A stretch of DNA of 21,505 nucleotides from Alphaproteobacteria bacterium (GTDB lineage Bacteria; Pseudomonadota; Alphaproteobacteria; Puniceispirillales; UBA1172), in the NCBI GenBank assembly GCA_021296375.1, contig JAGWAQ010000007.1, positions 1 to 21,505 of the forward strand, read 5' to 3'. The notes beneath the pieces are model-generated. The model saw nothing but the letters and a program-made list of their open reading frames with translations. It had not been told where the DNA came from and ran no database searches. Within the stretch, counting starts at the first letter, position 1; every line of letters begins with the position of its first letter. Both the position numbers and the translations under genes were made by a program. This document shows positions 6,815 to 13,432 of the stretch, piece after piece.

Positions 6815-7960
6815 ATGACCAAGATCAAACACCACCGCGGCTATATCGAAGGCTATTACGGCAGGCTGCTGGACTGGCAAGACCGCGCCGATATTCTTGC
6901 AACCCTCGCGCGGCTGGGGATGGGGCGGTATTTCTACGCCCCGAAGGAAGACCCTTGCCACCGCTTTGACTGGCGCACGCCTTATGATGCCGACTGGCGG
7001 GCGTCATTCCGCGCCTTCACCGGCAAGGCCCGGGAGTTGGGGATTGATGTCATCGCCGGGATTGCCCCGGGGCTGGATTATGATTTTGGCGACATGGGAA
7101 AAGGGCGGGATTTTGACGCCCTTTCTGCCAAGGCGCGGCAACTGGCCGATGATGGCGCCGCTGTCATTGGCCTTTTGATGGATGACCTTGACCCCGGCTT
7201 TCCTGGCCGGTCGGGGGGATTCGCCCATGAAGGGGCGGCCCACGCCAGCCTTGCCAATGCCCTGGCGGCGGCTATTGACGTGCCGCTTAACCTGACGCCA
7301 CGGATTTACGCCGATGACATTACCGAAGGCGCCGACGGGTATCTTGACCAGCTCGCCGCTGGTCTTGACCCTGATCTTGATGTCGTGGTCTGCGGCAAGC
7401 ATATCGTCGCCCATGACCTGTCGCTCGATGAAACCGCGGCGGTTCAGGCGGGAATAGCCAAGCGCCGCCTGATCATCTGGGATAATTTTTACGCCAATGA
7501 TTACTGCCCCCGGCGGTTGTTTGTGGGGCCGTGGCGACGTCATGGCCTGGCGCCTGATCAGCGGCTGATGCTGAACCCCACGGGCATGGTGCGGACCGAC
7601 CAATTGCTGCTTGAACTGATGACGGTTGATGACGACAAGGGCTGGCGCGATGCCCTCAAGGCCCATGGTGTGCCCGATGCGTTTTTCGCGGTTGCTGATG
7701 CTTTTGCCCAGCCGCCGCACCCTGATCAGCCTGACCCTGACCTGACGTTTGATGACCCCGCCGCCGCCCTTGCCGCCCTTGATGAGCTGTTGTGGCGGTG
7801 GAAGACCCCTTTGAGCCGCGAATGGTACCCTTTTCTGATGGGGCTTCGGCAGGATATTCTGATCACCACCGGCGCGGCCGATGCCCTGCGTCGCCGCAAA
7901 ATTCTGCCGCCCCTGCTGAATAACCTGGCCTTCAACAACCCACTGGACAAAACCCCATGA
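6815..7960 (+). CDS. GH84-type beta-N-acetylglucosaminidase (NAGidase/hyaluronidase domain)
   Basis: The sequence matches the catalytic domain of family GH84 beta-N-acetylglucosaminidases, which use substrate-assisted hydrolysis: HRGYIEGYYGR (residues 7-17), YFYAPKEDPCHR (39-50), WRTPY, the paired catalytic Asp123-Asp124 in GLLMDDLDP, LTPRIY, and IIWDNFYANDYCPRRLFVGP near residue 225. The 381 aa cover the catalytic barrel plus a short C-terminal region, without the accessory domains of secreted enzymes. No signal peptide is visible. In this setting it could remove GlcNAc from GlcNAc-anhydroMurNAc, the job NagZ (GH3) does elsewhere; that is inferred. AAAGG lies seven bases before the ATG. Its stop overlaps the M19 dipeptidase start (ATGA), so the two are one transcription unit. 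Confidence 0.88.
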   Translation: MTKIKHHRGYIEGYYGRLLDWQDRADILATLARLGMGRYFYAPKEDPCHRFDWRTPYDADWRASFRAFTGKARELGIDVIAGIAPGLDYDFGDMGKGRDFDALSAKARQLADDGAAVIGLLMDDLDPGFPGRSGGFAHEGAAHASLANALAAAIDVPLNLTPRIYADDITEGADGYLDQLAAGLDPDLDVVVCGKHIVAHDLSLDETAAVQAGIAKRRLIIWDNFYANDYCPRRLFVGPWRRHGLAPDQRLMLNPTGMVRTDQLLLELMTVDDDKGWRDALKAHGVPDAFFAVADAFAQPPHPDQPDPDLTFDDPAAALAALDELLWRWKTPLSREWYPFLMGLRQDILITTGAADALRRRKILPPLLNNLAFNNPLDKTP

Positions 7961-8976
7961 CGACCCCTGTTTTTGATGGCCATAATGATGTGCTGCTGCG
8001 GCTCTGGATGGCGGGGGACACAAGGGGCGAGGGCTTTATCCATGGCATGGATGCTCATATCGATGCCCTCAAAGCCCGCAAGGGCGGATTGATCGGCGGG
8101 TTTTTCGCGATTTTTGTGCCGGAACAAAATTCCAGCGGTGAGGCGATATTGGGCACGGATCCCGTCAGCCGCCATGACGCCGAAGACGCCACCAGGGCCA
8201 TGATGGCGATCTTTCATCACCTCACCACCTGTCATCCTGAGGTGATTCGCATGGCGACATCTGCCGCTGATCTGCGCCAGGCCAGAAGCGACGGGGTGAT
8301 GGCGGCGATCCTGCATATCGAAGGGGCGGAAGCGATTGCCCCTGACCTCAGCAATCTTGATGATTATTATGATCAGGGCTTGCGCTCTATTGGCCCTGTG
8401 TGGTCACGCCAAAACGCTTTTGGCAGCGGCGTTCCCTTTGGCTTCCCCGGCTCCCCTGATCAAGGCGACGGGCTGACAGAGGCGGGGGTTGAGCTGGTCC
8501 GTGCCATGAACCGCAAAGGCATGTTGATTGATCTGTCGCATCTTAATGAAGCGGGGTTCTGGGATGTGGCGCGTCACAGTTCAGCCCCGCTGGTGGCGAC
8601 CCATTCCAATGCCCATGCCCTGAGCGCCTCGCCACGCAACCTGACCGATAAACAGCTTATGGCAATTCGGGAAAGCGGCGGGCTGGTGGGGCTTAATTTT
8701 GCCGCCGGGTTTTTGCGTGCCGATGGCGCCAAATCAACGGACACATCGATCGATATCATGATCCGCCACCTTGATCACCTGATCGCCGCCCTGGGGGAAG
8801 ATGGCGTCGCGCTGGGGTCTGACTTTGATGGCGCGGTGATCCCGCAAACCATCGGCTCGGCGGCGGGACTGCCGGTTCTGATCTCCGCCATGGCGGATGC
8901 CGGTTACGGTGATGAACTGATCAACAAGATCACCCATGGCAACTGGCTGGCCATGGTGGAAACCACCATAGGCTAA
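7957..8976 (+). CDS. membrane dipeptidase family (M19) dipeptidase
   Basis: This zinc dipeptidase belongs to the renal dipeptidase family. Metal-site motifs are FDGHND (residues 6-11), the bridging Glu122 in LHIEGAEAI, DLSHLNEAGFWDV, THSNAHALSASPRNL and GSDFDGA. At 339 aa it is a normal length for bacterial members, and no signal peptide or lipid anchor is visible despite the family name. Bacterial M19 enzymes hydrolyse dipeptides, including ones with a C-terminal D-residue, so L-Ala-D-Glu from recycled stem peptides is an attractive inferred substrate and would remove the need for an epimerase. It starts on the ATGA that ends the GH84 gene, implying translational coupling, and is convergent with the SDR gene. 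Confidence 0.92.
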   Translation: MTTPVFDGHNDVLLRLWMAGDTRGEGFIHGMDAHIDALKARKGGLIGGFFAIFVPEQNSSGEAILGTDPVSRHDAEDATRAMMAIFHHLTTCHPEVIRMATSAADLRQARSDGVMAAILHIEGAEAIAPDLSNLDDYYDQGLRSIGPVWSRQNAFGSGVPFGFPGSPDQGDGLTEAGVELVRAMNRKGMLIDLSHLNEAGFWDVARHSSAPLVATHSNAHALSASPRNLTDKQLMAIRESGGLVGLNFAAGFLRADGAKSTDTSIDIMIRHLDHLIAALGEDGVALGSDFDGAVIPQTIGSAAGLPVLISAMADAGYGDELINKITHGNWLAMVETTIG

Positions 8977-9004
8977 TGATCAAGAGCGGCTGGGGTTAAA
9001 AAGA

Positions 9005-9769
9005 TTAATCCGCCGTCCAGCCGCCATCCACCAGCATTGACGTGCCGGTGATCAACGCCGCCGCATCCGACGCCAGGAAGACCGCCGCCCCCATCATATC
9101 CTCGACTTCGCCGACACGGCCAAGCTTGATTTTGCTTTCGATCCACTCGCGCTTGACGGGGTCATCAAAACTCGCCTGGGTGAGGGCAGTGACCACAAAG
9201 GTCGGGCAAATGGTGTTGATGCGAATCTTGTGGGGACCCCATTCGATCGCCATGCCGCGGGTAAACCCATCGACCCCTGCTTTGGTGGCGGAATAGACCG
9301 ATCTTTCAATCCCGCCAACCACCGACATCTGTGACGAAATGGTGATGATCGAGCCCGGCTTGCCTGCCGCGATCAGCCCTTTGGCGACATGCTGGGCTTG
9401 AAAATACGCTGACTTCAGGTTGACCTCGACCACGGCGTCAAAATCTTCGGCCCGGGCGTCCAGCGCCGGGCCATGACGCGCCATGCCGGCTGAATTCAGC
9501 AGCACATCAAACGGGCCATTATCTGCAATAAACGCGCCCAGGGCGTCAAAATCCGTCACGTCCAGCCCCACCGGCGTCACGCGGTAACCGGCATCGCGGC
9601 AGTCTTTCGCAAGCTCCTCGAGCTTGTCGGCGCGGCGCGCCACGGCAAGGACATCTGCCCCGGCTTCCGCCAGGGCGACAGCACAGGCCGCCCCGATTCC
9701 GGAAGAAGCACCGGTCACCAGTGCTTTTTTGCCATCAAGTCGAAAGGACGGGGTTTTGGGAAGGGCCAT
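9005..9769 (-). CDS. SDR-family NAD(P)-dependent oxidoreductase
   Basis: Classical short-chain dehydrogenase of 254 aa. The Rossmann motif TGASSGIG is at 19-26, NSAG at 92-95, active-site Ser145/146, Tyr159 and Lys163 in YSATK, and the family-typical ending TGTSMLVDGGWTAD. AGGAG lies seven bases before the ATG. It follows the histidinol-dehydrogenase-like gene by 30 bp on the same strand, so the pair is probably an operon. In dihydroxypropanesulfonate (DHPS) catabolism, SDR enzymes HpsO/HpsP interconvert DHPS enantiomers before HpsN acts; this SDR could be such a partner, but sequence alone does not fix the substrate. A sugar-alcohol or gluconate-type dehydrogenase is equally open. Confidence 0.9.
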   Translation of the reverse strand: MALPKTPSFRLDGKKALVTGASSGIGAACAVALAEAGADVLAVARRADKLEELAKDCRDAGYRVTPVGLDVTDFDALGAFIADNGPFDVLLNSAGMARHGPALDARAEDFDAVVEVNLKSAYFQAQHVAKGLIAAGKPGSIITISSQMSVVGGIERSVYSATKAGVDGFTRGMAIEWGPHKIRINTICPTFVVTALTQASFDDPVKREWIESKIKLGRVGEVEDMMGAAVFLASDAAALITGTSMLVDGGWTAD

Positions 9770-9799
9770 TGCAATGCTCCTGATCGTGGGGTGATGATG

Positions 9800-11110
9800 T
9801 TAATCGGCGGCGGCGCCATAAGGGACATTTCGCCCACCATAGCGGCGGACACGGACATTGGCTTGCTCGGCATGGCCAACGAACCCTTCCAGCATACACA
9901 AACGCGAGCAATACGCACCCATTTCTGCCGCCGCCTCATCGCTGGTGATGCGCTGGTAGGAATGGGTTTTCAGAAACTTCCCGACCCATAGCCCGCCGGT
10001 GTAACGGCCAGCCTTTTTGGTCGGCAGGGTGTGATTCGTGCCGATCACCTTATCGCCATTGGCGACATTGGTGCGGGGGCCGAGAAACAACGCCCCATAA
10101 CAGGTCATATGTTCAAGGAACCAGTCGTCGCGATCGGTCATCACCTGAACATGTTCCGACGCGATATCATCAGCCACCTTGAGCATTTCGTCATAAGTAT
10201 CGCAGACAATCACCTCACCGTAATCACGCCAGCTGGCGGCGGCGGTATCGGCGGTGGGCAGGATCGTCAGCAGGCGGTCGATTTCCGCCATGGTGTCGCG
10301 CGCCAGTTGTTCCGAATTGGTCAGCAGAACCGCCGGGGAATTGTAGCCATGTTCCGCCTGCCCCAGAAGGTCGGTGGCGCAAAGTTCGGCATCCACGGTT
10401 TCATCGGCGATCACCATGGTTTCAGTGGGGCCGGCAAACAGATCAATCCCCACCCGTCCATAAAGCTGGCGCTTGGCTTCCGCGACAAAGGCATTGCCCG
10501 GCCCCACCAGCATATGCACCGGGTCAATGGTCTCCGACCCCAGCGCCATGGCCCCCACCGCCTGCATGCCGCCGAGGGCGTAAATTTCATGGGCGCCGCC
10601 CATATGCATGGCGGCCACCACCGCCGGGTTAGGCTTGCCCTGAAACGGCGCCGTGGCGGCAACAATCCGTGGCACTCCGGCGACAGACGCCGTCAGCACC
10701 GACATATGGGCCGAGGCGACCATGGGGAATTTACCGGCAGGCACATAACACCCCACCGACTGGACGGGAATGTTCTTATGCCCCAGCACGACACCGGGCA
10801 TGGTTTCGACTTCGATATCCTGCATCGAGGCGCGTTGCGCTTCGGCGAAATTCCGCACCTGATCATGGGCATATTTAATGTCATCCATATCACGGGGGGC
10901 GACCTCGGCGATCAGGGCGTCGATGTCATCCTGGCTCAAGCGGAAAGAGGCCGGGGAATAATTGTCAAATTTTTCCGACAATTCCCGGATGGCCGCGTCA
11001 CCACGGGTTTCGATATCCGCCAGCGTCTGCTCGACAATGGCGCGGGTTTTGGCGTCATCCTCGCTGCGTTCATTTTGCGGTTTGCCGTGCTTGAGGGTAC
11101 GAATGGCCAT
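9800..11110 (-). CDS. hpsN: histidinol-dehydrogenase-family enzyme, HpsN-like (sulfopropanediol 3-dehydrogenase)
   Basis: A zinc- and NAD-dependent enzyme that oxidises an alcohol in two steps to an acid. All catalytic positions of the HisD family can be placed: Gln251 and His254 in LLGQAEHGYN, Glu319-His320 in IASEHVQV, Asp353, His360 in IGTNHTLPT and His413 in LEGFVGHAEQANVR. At 436 aa it is full length. I recall the stretches MAIRTLKHGK, NFAEAQRAS, GHKNIPV and KFPMVASAHMS as close to HpsN, which converts (R)-DHPS to sulfolactate, more than to biosynthetic HisD; that is from memory. No other his genes are nearby, which argues against histidine synthesis. AGGAG lies six bases before the ATG. 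The SDR follows on the same strand. No sulfo-lyase or TRAP transporter is in view, so the substrate stays open. Confidence 0.8.
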   Translation of the reverse strand: MAIRTLKHGKPQNERSEDDAKTRAIVEQTLADIETRGDAAIRELSEKFDNYSPASFRLSQDDIDALIAEVAPRDMDDIKYAHDQVRNFAEAQRASMQDIEVETMPGVVLGHKNIPVQSVGCYVPAGKFPMVASAHMSVLTASVAGVPRIVAATAPFQGKPNPAVVAAMHMGGAHEIYALGGMQAVGAMALGSETIDPVHMLVGPGNAFVAEAKRQLYGRVGIDLFAGPTETMVIADETVDAELCATDLLGQAEHGYNSPAVLLTNSEQLARDTMAEIDRLLTILPTADTAAASWRDYGEVIVCDTYDEMLKVADDIASEHVQVMTDRDDWFLEHMTCYGALFLGPRTNVANGDKVIGTNHTLPTKKAGRYTGGLWVGKFLKTHSYQRITSDEAAAEMGAYCSRLCMLEGFVGHAEQANVRVRRYGGRNVPYGAAAD

Positions 11111-11125
11111 GAAACTCTCCTGATA

Positions 11126-11139
11126 AAACCGTGCGGTTT
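11126..11139. promoter_or_regulatory. small inverted repeat upstream of the hpsN-like gene
   Basis: AAACCG, a TG centre and CGGTTT form a 6-bp inverted repeat 16 bp before the ATG, in the presumed leader or promoter zone. It may be an operator or a small hairpin; the arms are short enough that chance is possible. Confidence 0.3.
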
Positions 11140-11199
11140 AATTCAAACTAGGTCAAGACTAGCCATGACCAAGACCCCTTCACAAGTGACGAGGTGCCG

Positions 11200-11259
11200 C
11201 ATCAAAACGCACTACATTAAAACGCACCACGTTAAACCGGATTCCATTAAAACGGATCA
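11200..11259. repeat. 15-bp tandem repeat (4 copies) upstream of the hpsN-like gene
   Basis: The plus-strand units are CATCAAAACGCACTA (11200), CATTAAAACGCACCA (11215), CGTTAAACCGGATTC (11230) and CATTAAAACGGATCA (11245), each exactly 15 bp. The last unit contains the stop codon of the DUF1905 gene (11247-11249). The array fills the near half of the 136-bp gap before the hpsN-like gene on the minus strand. Confidence 0.85.
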
Positions 11260-11582
11260 AGAGCGACATGAACCTGAACAGCAACACGATCACCGAGGGT
11301 GATCCCTTCCGCCTTGCGGACATCTTTTTTGACGGGGATGATAAACGCGTTGTGTTCCTTGGACGGAAAGCCCGAGGTTTTCCACGTCGTCGCGCCGATG
11401 GTGATGGTCAATTTGACAGACCCGAACCCTGTTCGGGTTTTTTTGAAAAACCTGATTTCATCCGACGCCTCAGCAGGCATGGTCAGAAACACCCATGGGG
11501 TGGCTGGCGCCGGGCCTTCAACTGCTGTCTGAAAATAATACGGCCAGAGTTCGGCTTCAAATTCGTAATTCAAGTCAATCAT
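11247..11582 (-). CDS. DUF1905 domain protein
   Basis: A 111-aa protein matching the DUF1905 fold: FEAELWPY near the start, a central TPWVFLTMPAEASDEIRFF, then KTRTGFGSVKLTITIG, WKTSGFPSK and a C-terminal VKKDVRKAEGITLGDRVAVQV. The function of DUF1905 is not established; in some bacteria it is fused to an OmdA/YdeI-type C-terminal domain, which is absent here. It lies 35 bp after the glutamine synthetase-like gene on the same strand and could be cotranscribed. No Shine-Dalgarno sequence is obvious before the ATG at 11582. Its stop lies in the 15-bp tandem array. Confidence 0.85.
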   Translation of the reverse strand: MIDLNYEFEAELWPYYFQTAVEGPAPATPWVFLTMPAEASDEIRFFKKTRTGFGSVKLTITIGATTWKTSGFPSKEHNAFIIPVKKDVRKAEGITLGDRVAVQVHVALDPF

Positions 11583-11617
11583 CAGAAGGGGTGGCCCTAT
11601 CCTTTGGGCAGGATGGC

Positions 11618-12937
11618 TTAAAAATTGCCCATATAGCGGTCGCGTTCAAACGCACTGACACGGTTGTTGATGTCATCAAGATAGAACTGCCATTCCCGTT
11701 CACACATTTGCAGATACATCTCCCACTGGATTTCCGTCATGACATCCTTCAGCCAATCGGAGGCGCGGGCGCGGGCAATCGCATCCCCAAGGTCAAGCGG
11801 CAGGGGGTCAAGCGTGGTGTCTTTATAGGCGTTGCCGTCACTGCGGGGGCCCGGGGTCATGGCCTGTTCAATGCCGTCGAGCCCGGCGGCGATATCGGTC
11901 GCCAGCAGCAGATAGGGGTTGCAATCGGCACCGGCATCACGCTTTTCAACCCGAACGGCGCTATCCTTGCCCTCGATCACCCGCAGGCCAGCGGTGCGGT
12001 TATCAATCCCCCAGCTGGCGTTGATCGGGCAGAACGAATCCGGCTGGCGGCGGCGATACCCATTAACCGTGGACGCCCCGCAAACCGAAGTTTCCGCCAT
12101 GCGCGATTGCAGACCGGCGATAAAACTCAGCCCTGTTGCGTTGATCTTGCCGTTATCGGCAAAGACGTTCACCCCGTCTTTCCAGAGTGAATAATGGGCA
12201 TGGAACCCGTTGCCCGACAGCTCAAAGAACGGCTTGGCCATGAAAGTGGCTTTATAGCCATGGGCCAGCGCCAGTTGCTTGACCAGCGAGCGGAAGATCA
12301 CAACACGGTCGGCGGCGATCAGCGCGTCATCGTACCGAATATTCACCTCGACCTGACCCGGGGCGTATTCGGGGTTCGACTGCTCGATCGGAATCCCGCA
12401 GGCGTTGATCTGGCGACGGATGGGCCCCAGCACATGCTCAAGTTCAGCGGCGCGCTCCAGCCCGTAAACCTGAATGCCCTTGTCTTTGGGCTGCATTGTC
12501 TCAGGGTCGAGCAGGAAGAACTCCAGCTCCGTGCCGATCTTGATCTCATAACCCATGGCCTCGGCGCGATCGAGCTGACGCAACAGCACGTTACGGGGGT
12601 CGATCGGCACCGGTTGATGGGCCATGTCTTCAGCCCTTCCCATGACCATCGCCACCCCCGGCTCCCACGGCAGGGCAAACGGCTCACCATACGGGAAAAT
12701 ATGCATGTCAGGGTAGCCATTGTCGAAATTGACATAAGGCGTATCCCAGATATCGCAGGTCACATCAATCGCGAACAGCGATGCGGAAAGGGCATTGCCC
12801 TCACGGCAAACGGCCTCCCAATGACTGGCGGGAATACGTTTTCCCCGCATAATGCCATTGGCATCCCCCACCCCCATGACAACGGTATGGGTGCCTTCAG
12901 GAAGGCTGAACTCTTTGCGTGACGATGACTGTGGCAT
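11618..12937 (-). CDS. glutamine synthetase-family protein (possible gamma-glutamyl ligase)
   Basis: An ATP-dependent ligase of the glutamine synthetase fold. Metal and substrate motifs are KIGTELEFFLLD (paired Glu), EYAPGQVEVNI, GNGFHAHYSLW (ammonia/ATP-site His), NRTAGLRVIEGK and RVEKRDAGADCNPYLLLA. The start is ATG 12937, with AGGAG six bases upstream; a GTG at 12985 is in frame but poorly placed. At 439 aa it is in the PuuA/GlnT-like range and shorter than typical GlnA (about 470 aa), and I see no adenylylation-site Tyr loop. It has no glnB neighbour, so a role in gamma-glutamylation of an amine is more likely than main ammonia assimilation. The substrate is unknown. It could be the first gene of a minus-strand unit with DUF1905. 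Confidence 0.88.
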   Translation of the reverse strand: MPQSSSRKEFSLPEGTHTVVMGVGDANGIMRGKRIPASHWEAVCREGNALSASLFAIDVTCDIWDTPYVNFDNGYPDMHIFPYGEPFALPWEPGVAMVMGRAEDMAHQPVPIDPRNVLLRQLDRAEAMGYEIKIGTELEFFLLDPETMQPKDKGIQVYGLERAAELEHVLGPIRRQINACGIPIEQSNPEYAPGQVEVNIRYDDALIAADRVVIFRSLVKQLALAHGYKATFMAKPFFELSGNGFHAHYSLWKDGVNVFADNGKINATGLSFIAGLQSRMAETSVCGASTVNGYRRRQPDSFCPINASWGIDNRTAGLRVIEGKDSAVRVEKRDAGADCNPYLLLATDIAAGLDGIEQAMTPGPRSDGNAYKDTTLDPLPLDLGDAIARARASDWLKDVMTEIQWEMYLQMCEREWQFYLDDINNRVSAFERDRYMGNF

Positions 12938-12985
12938 GGCCTTCTCCTTCAACCTGAAACAGCTGCCAGTAAGTTGATGCGCCAC

Positions 12986-13013
12986 ATCATACCTGATTTT
13001 TGGACGCTGTCGT
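12986..13013 (-). promoter_or_regulatory. candidate sigma70-type promoter for the glutamine synthetase-like gene
   Basis: On the minus strand, ACGACA (13013-13008), a 16-bp spacer and TATGAT (12991-12986) match the consensus at 4/6 and 5/6 positions, about 50 bp before the ATG and downstream of the tRNA gene. Confidence 0.4.
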
Positions 13014-13035
13014 TATTTTTGGGGGAAAACGCAAA

Positions 13036-13125
13036 TGGCGGAGAGAGAGGGATTCGAACCCTCGATGGGCTTGCACCCATACTGGTTTTCGAGACCAGCG
13101 CATTCAACCACTCTGCCACCTCTCC
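13036..13125 (-). tRNA. tRNA-Ser (anticodon CGA)
   Basis: Read on the minus strand, the 90-nt gene begins GGAGAGG, which pairs with TCTCTCC before discriminator G and an encoded CCA. The anticodon arm is CTGGT, loop CTCGAAA, ACCAG, giving anticodon CGA for UCG. A long variable arm (around TGGGTGCAAGCCCA) is the class II feature of tRNA-Ser, and the T arm GAGGG-TTCGAAT-CCCTC is perfect. Confidence 0.97.
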
Positions 13126-13254
13126 ATCATGGTGACGCCACGTTCCCGCGACGGCTGACCATGGTTTTAGCCAAGACATCGCCATCAGGCAAGATGATCA
13201 TAACAAAACCCGCCCCCAATGGTGAGAGAATATAGCCGCAACCCCCAGAAAGGC

Positions 13255-13282
13255 TTGACAAGTTCTGCGGTCTGGCTATATT
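13255..13282 (+). promoter_or_regulatory. strong sigma70-type promoter for rplU-rpmA
   Basis: TTGACA (13255-13260) is a perfect -35 box, followed by 16 bp and TATATT (13277-13282), a 5/6 -10 box. Transcription should start near 13289, leaving a structured leader before rplU. This is the best promoter match in the window, as expected for ribosomal protein genes. Confidence 0.75.
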
Positions 13283-13293
13283 CCGCACGTGTT

Positions 13294-13330
13294 CAGGCGA
13301 AGGGATTCCCTTTCGTCCACCTGTTTTATT
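13294..13330 (+). promoter_or_regulatory. hairpin plus T-run in the rplU leader (possible attenuator)
   Basis: GGCGAA/TTCGTC and GGG/CCC arms fold around ATT, with one bulge, and CAGG/CCTG may close the base. TTTTATT follows at 13324-13330. This resembles a weak intrinsic terminator just after the transcription start, so it could attenuate transcription in response to L21 or growth state. No literature example is claimed for this lineage. Confidence 0.3.
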
Positions 13331-13432
13331 GATAATCGGCCGGTGAACATACCAACATAAAATACTGCCTTGGCTCATGCAGATGAGCAGGCGGGGTTGA
13401 TCTAAACGGTTGAATGAAAAAGGATATGCGCC

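Larger units (their letters stand above)
13126..13432. other. gene-free stretch: tRNA upstream region plus rplU promoter and leader
   Basis: No convincing gene lies between the tRNA and rplU. Bases 13126-13254 should hold the tRNA promoter on the minus strand, but I could not pick a clear one. Bases 13255-13282 hold the rplU promoter. The rest is the rplU leader of about 145 nt, with a hairpin at 13294-13323 and a second perfect one at 13373-13388 (GCTCAT, loop GCAG, ATGAGC). The Shine-Dalgarno sequence AAAGGA lies eight bases before the rplU ATG. Confidence 0.6.

Noticed and set aside
7004..8023. 339-codon minus-strand ORF opposite the GH84 gene
   Set aside because: It is a mirror of the GH84 frame; its product is basic, with no recognisable domain or start signal.
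9800..11110. biosynthetic histidinol dehydrogenase (hisD)
   Set aside because: There are no his neighbours, it is paired with an SDR, and it has HpsN-like sequence; the biosynthetic role is possible but less likely.
11200..11259. CRISPR-like array
   Set aside because: The units are contiguous 15-mers without spacers, and no cas gene is present.
10031..11302. 423-codon plus-strand ORF
   Set aside because: It is antisense to the hpsN-like gene, which has complete HisD-family catalytic residues and a good Shine-Dalgarno sequence; the plus-strand product is low-complexity His/Gly/Arg-rich with no family motif.
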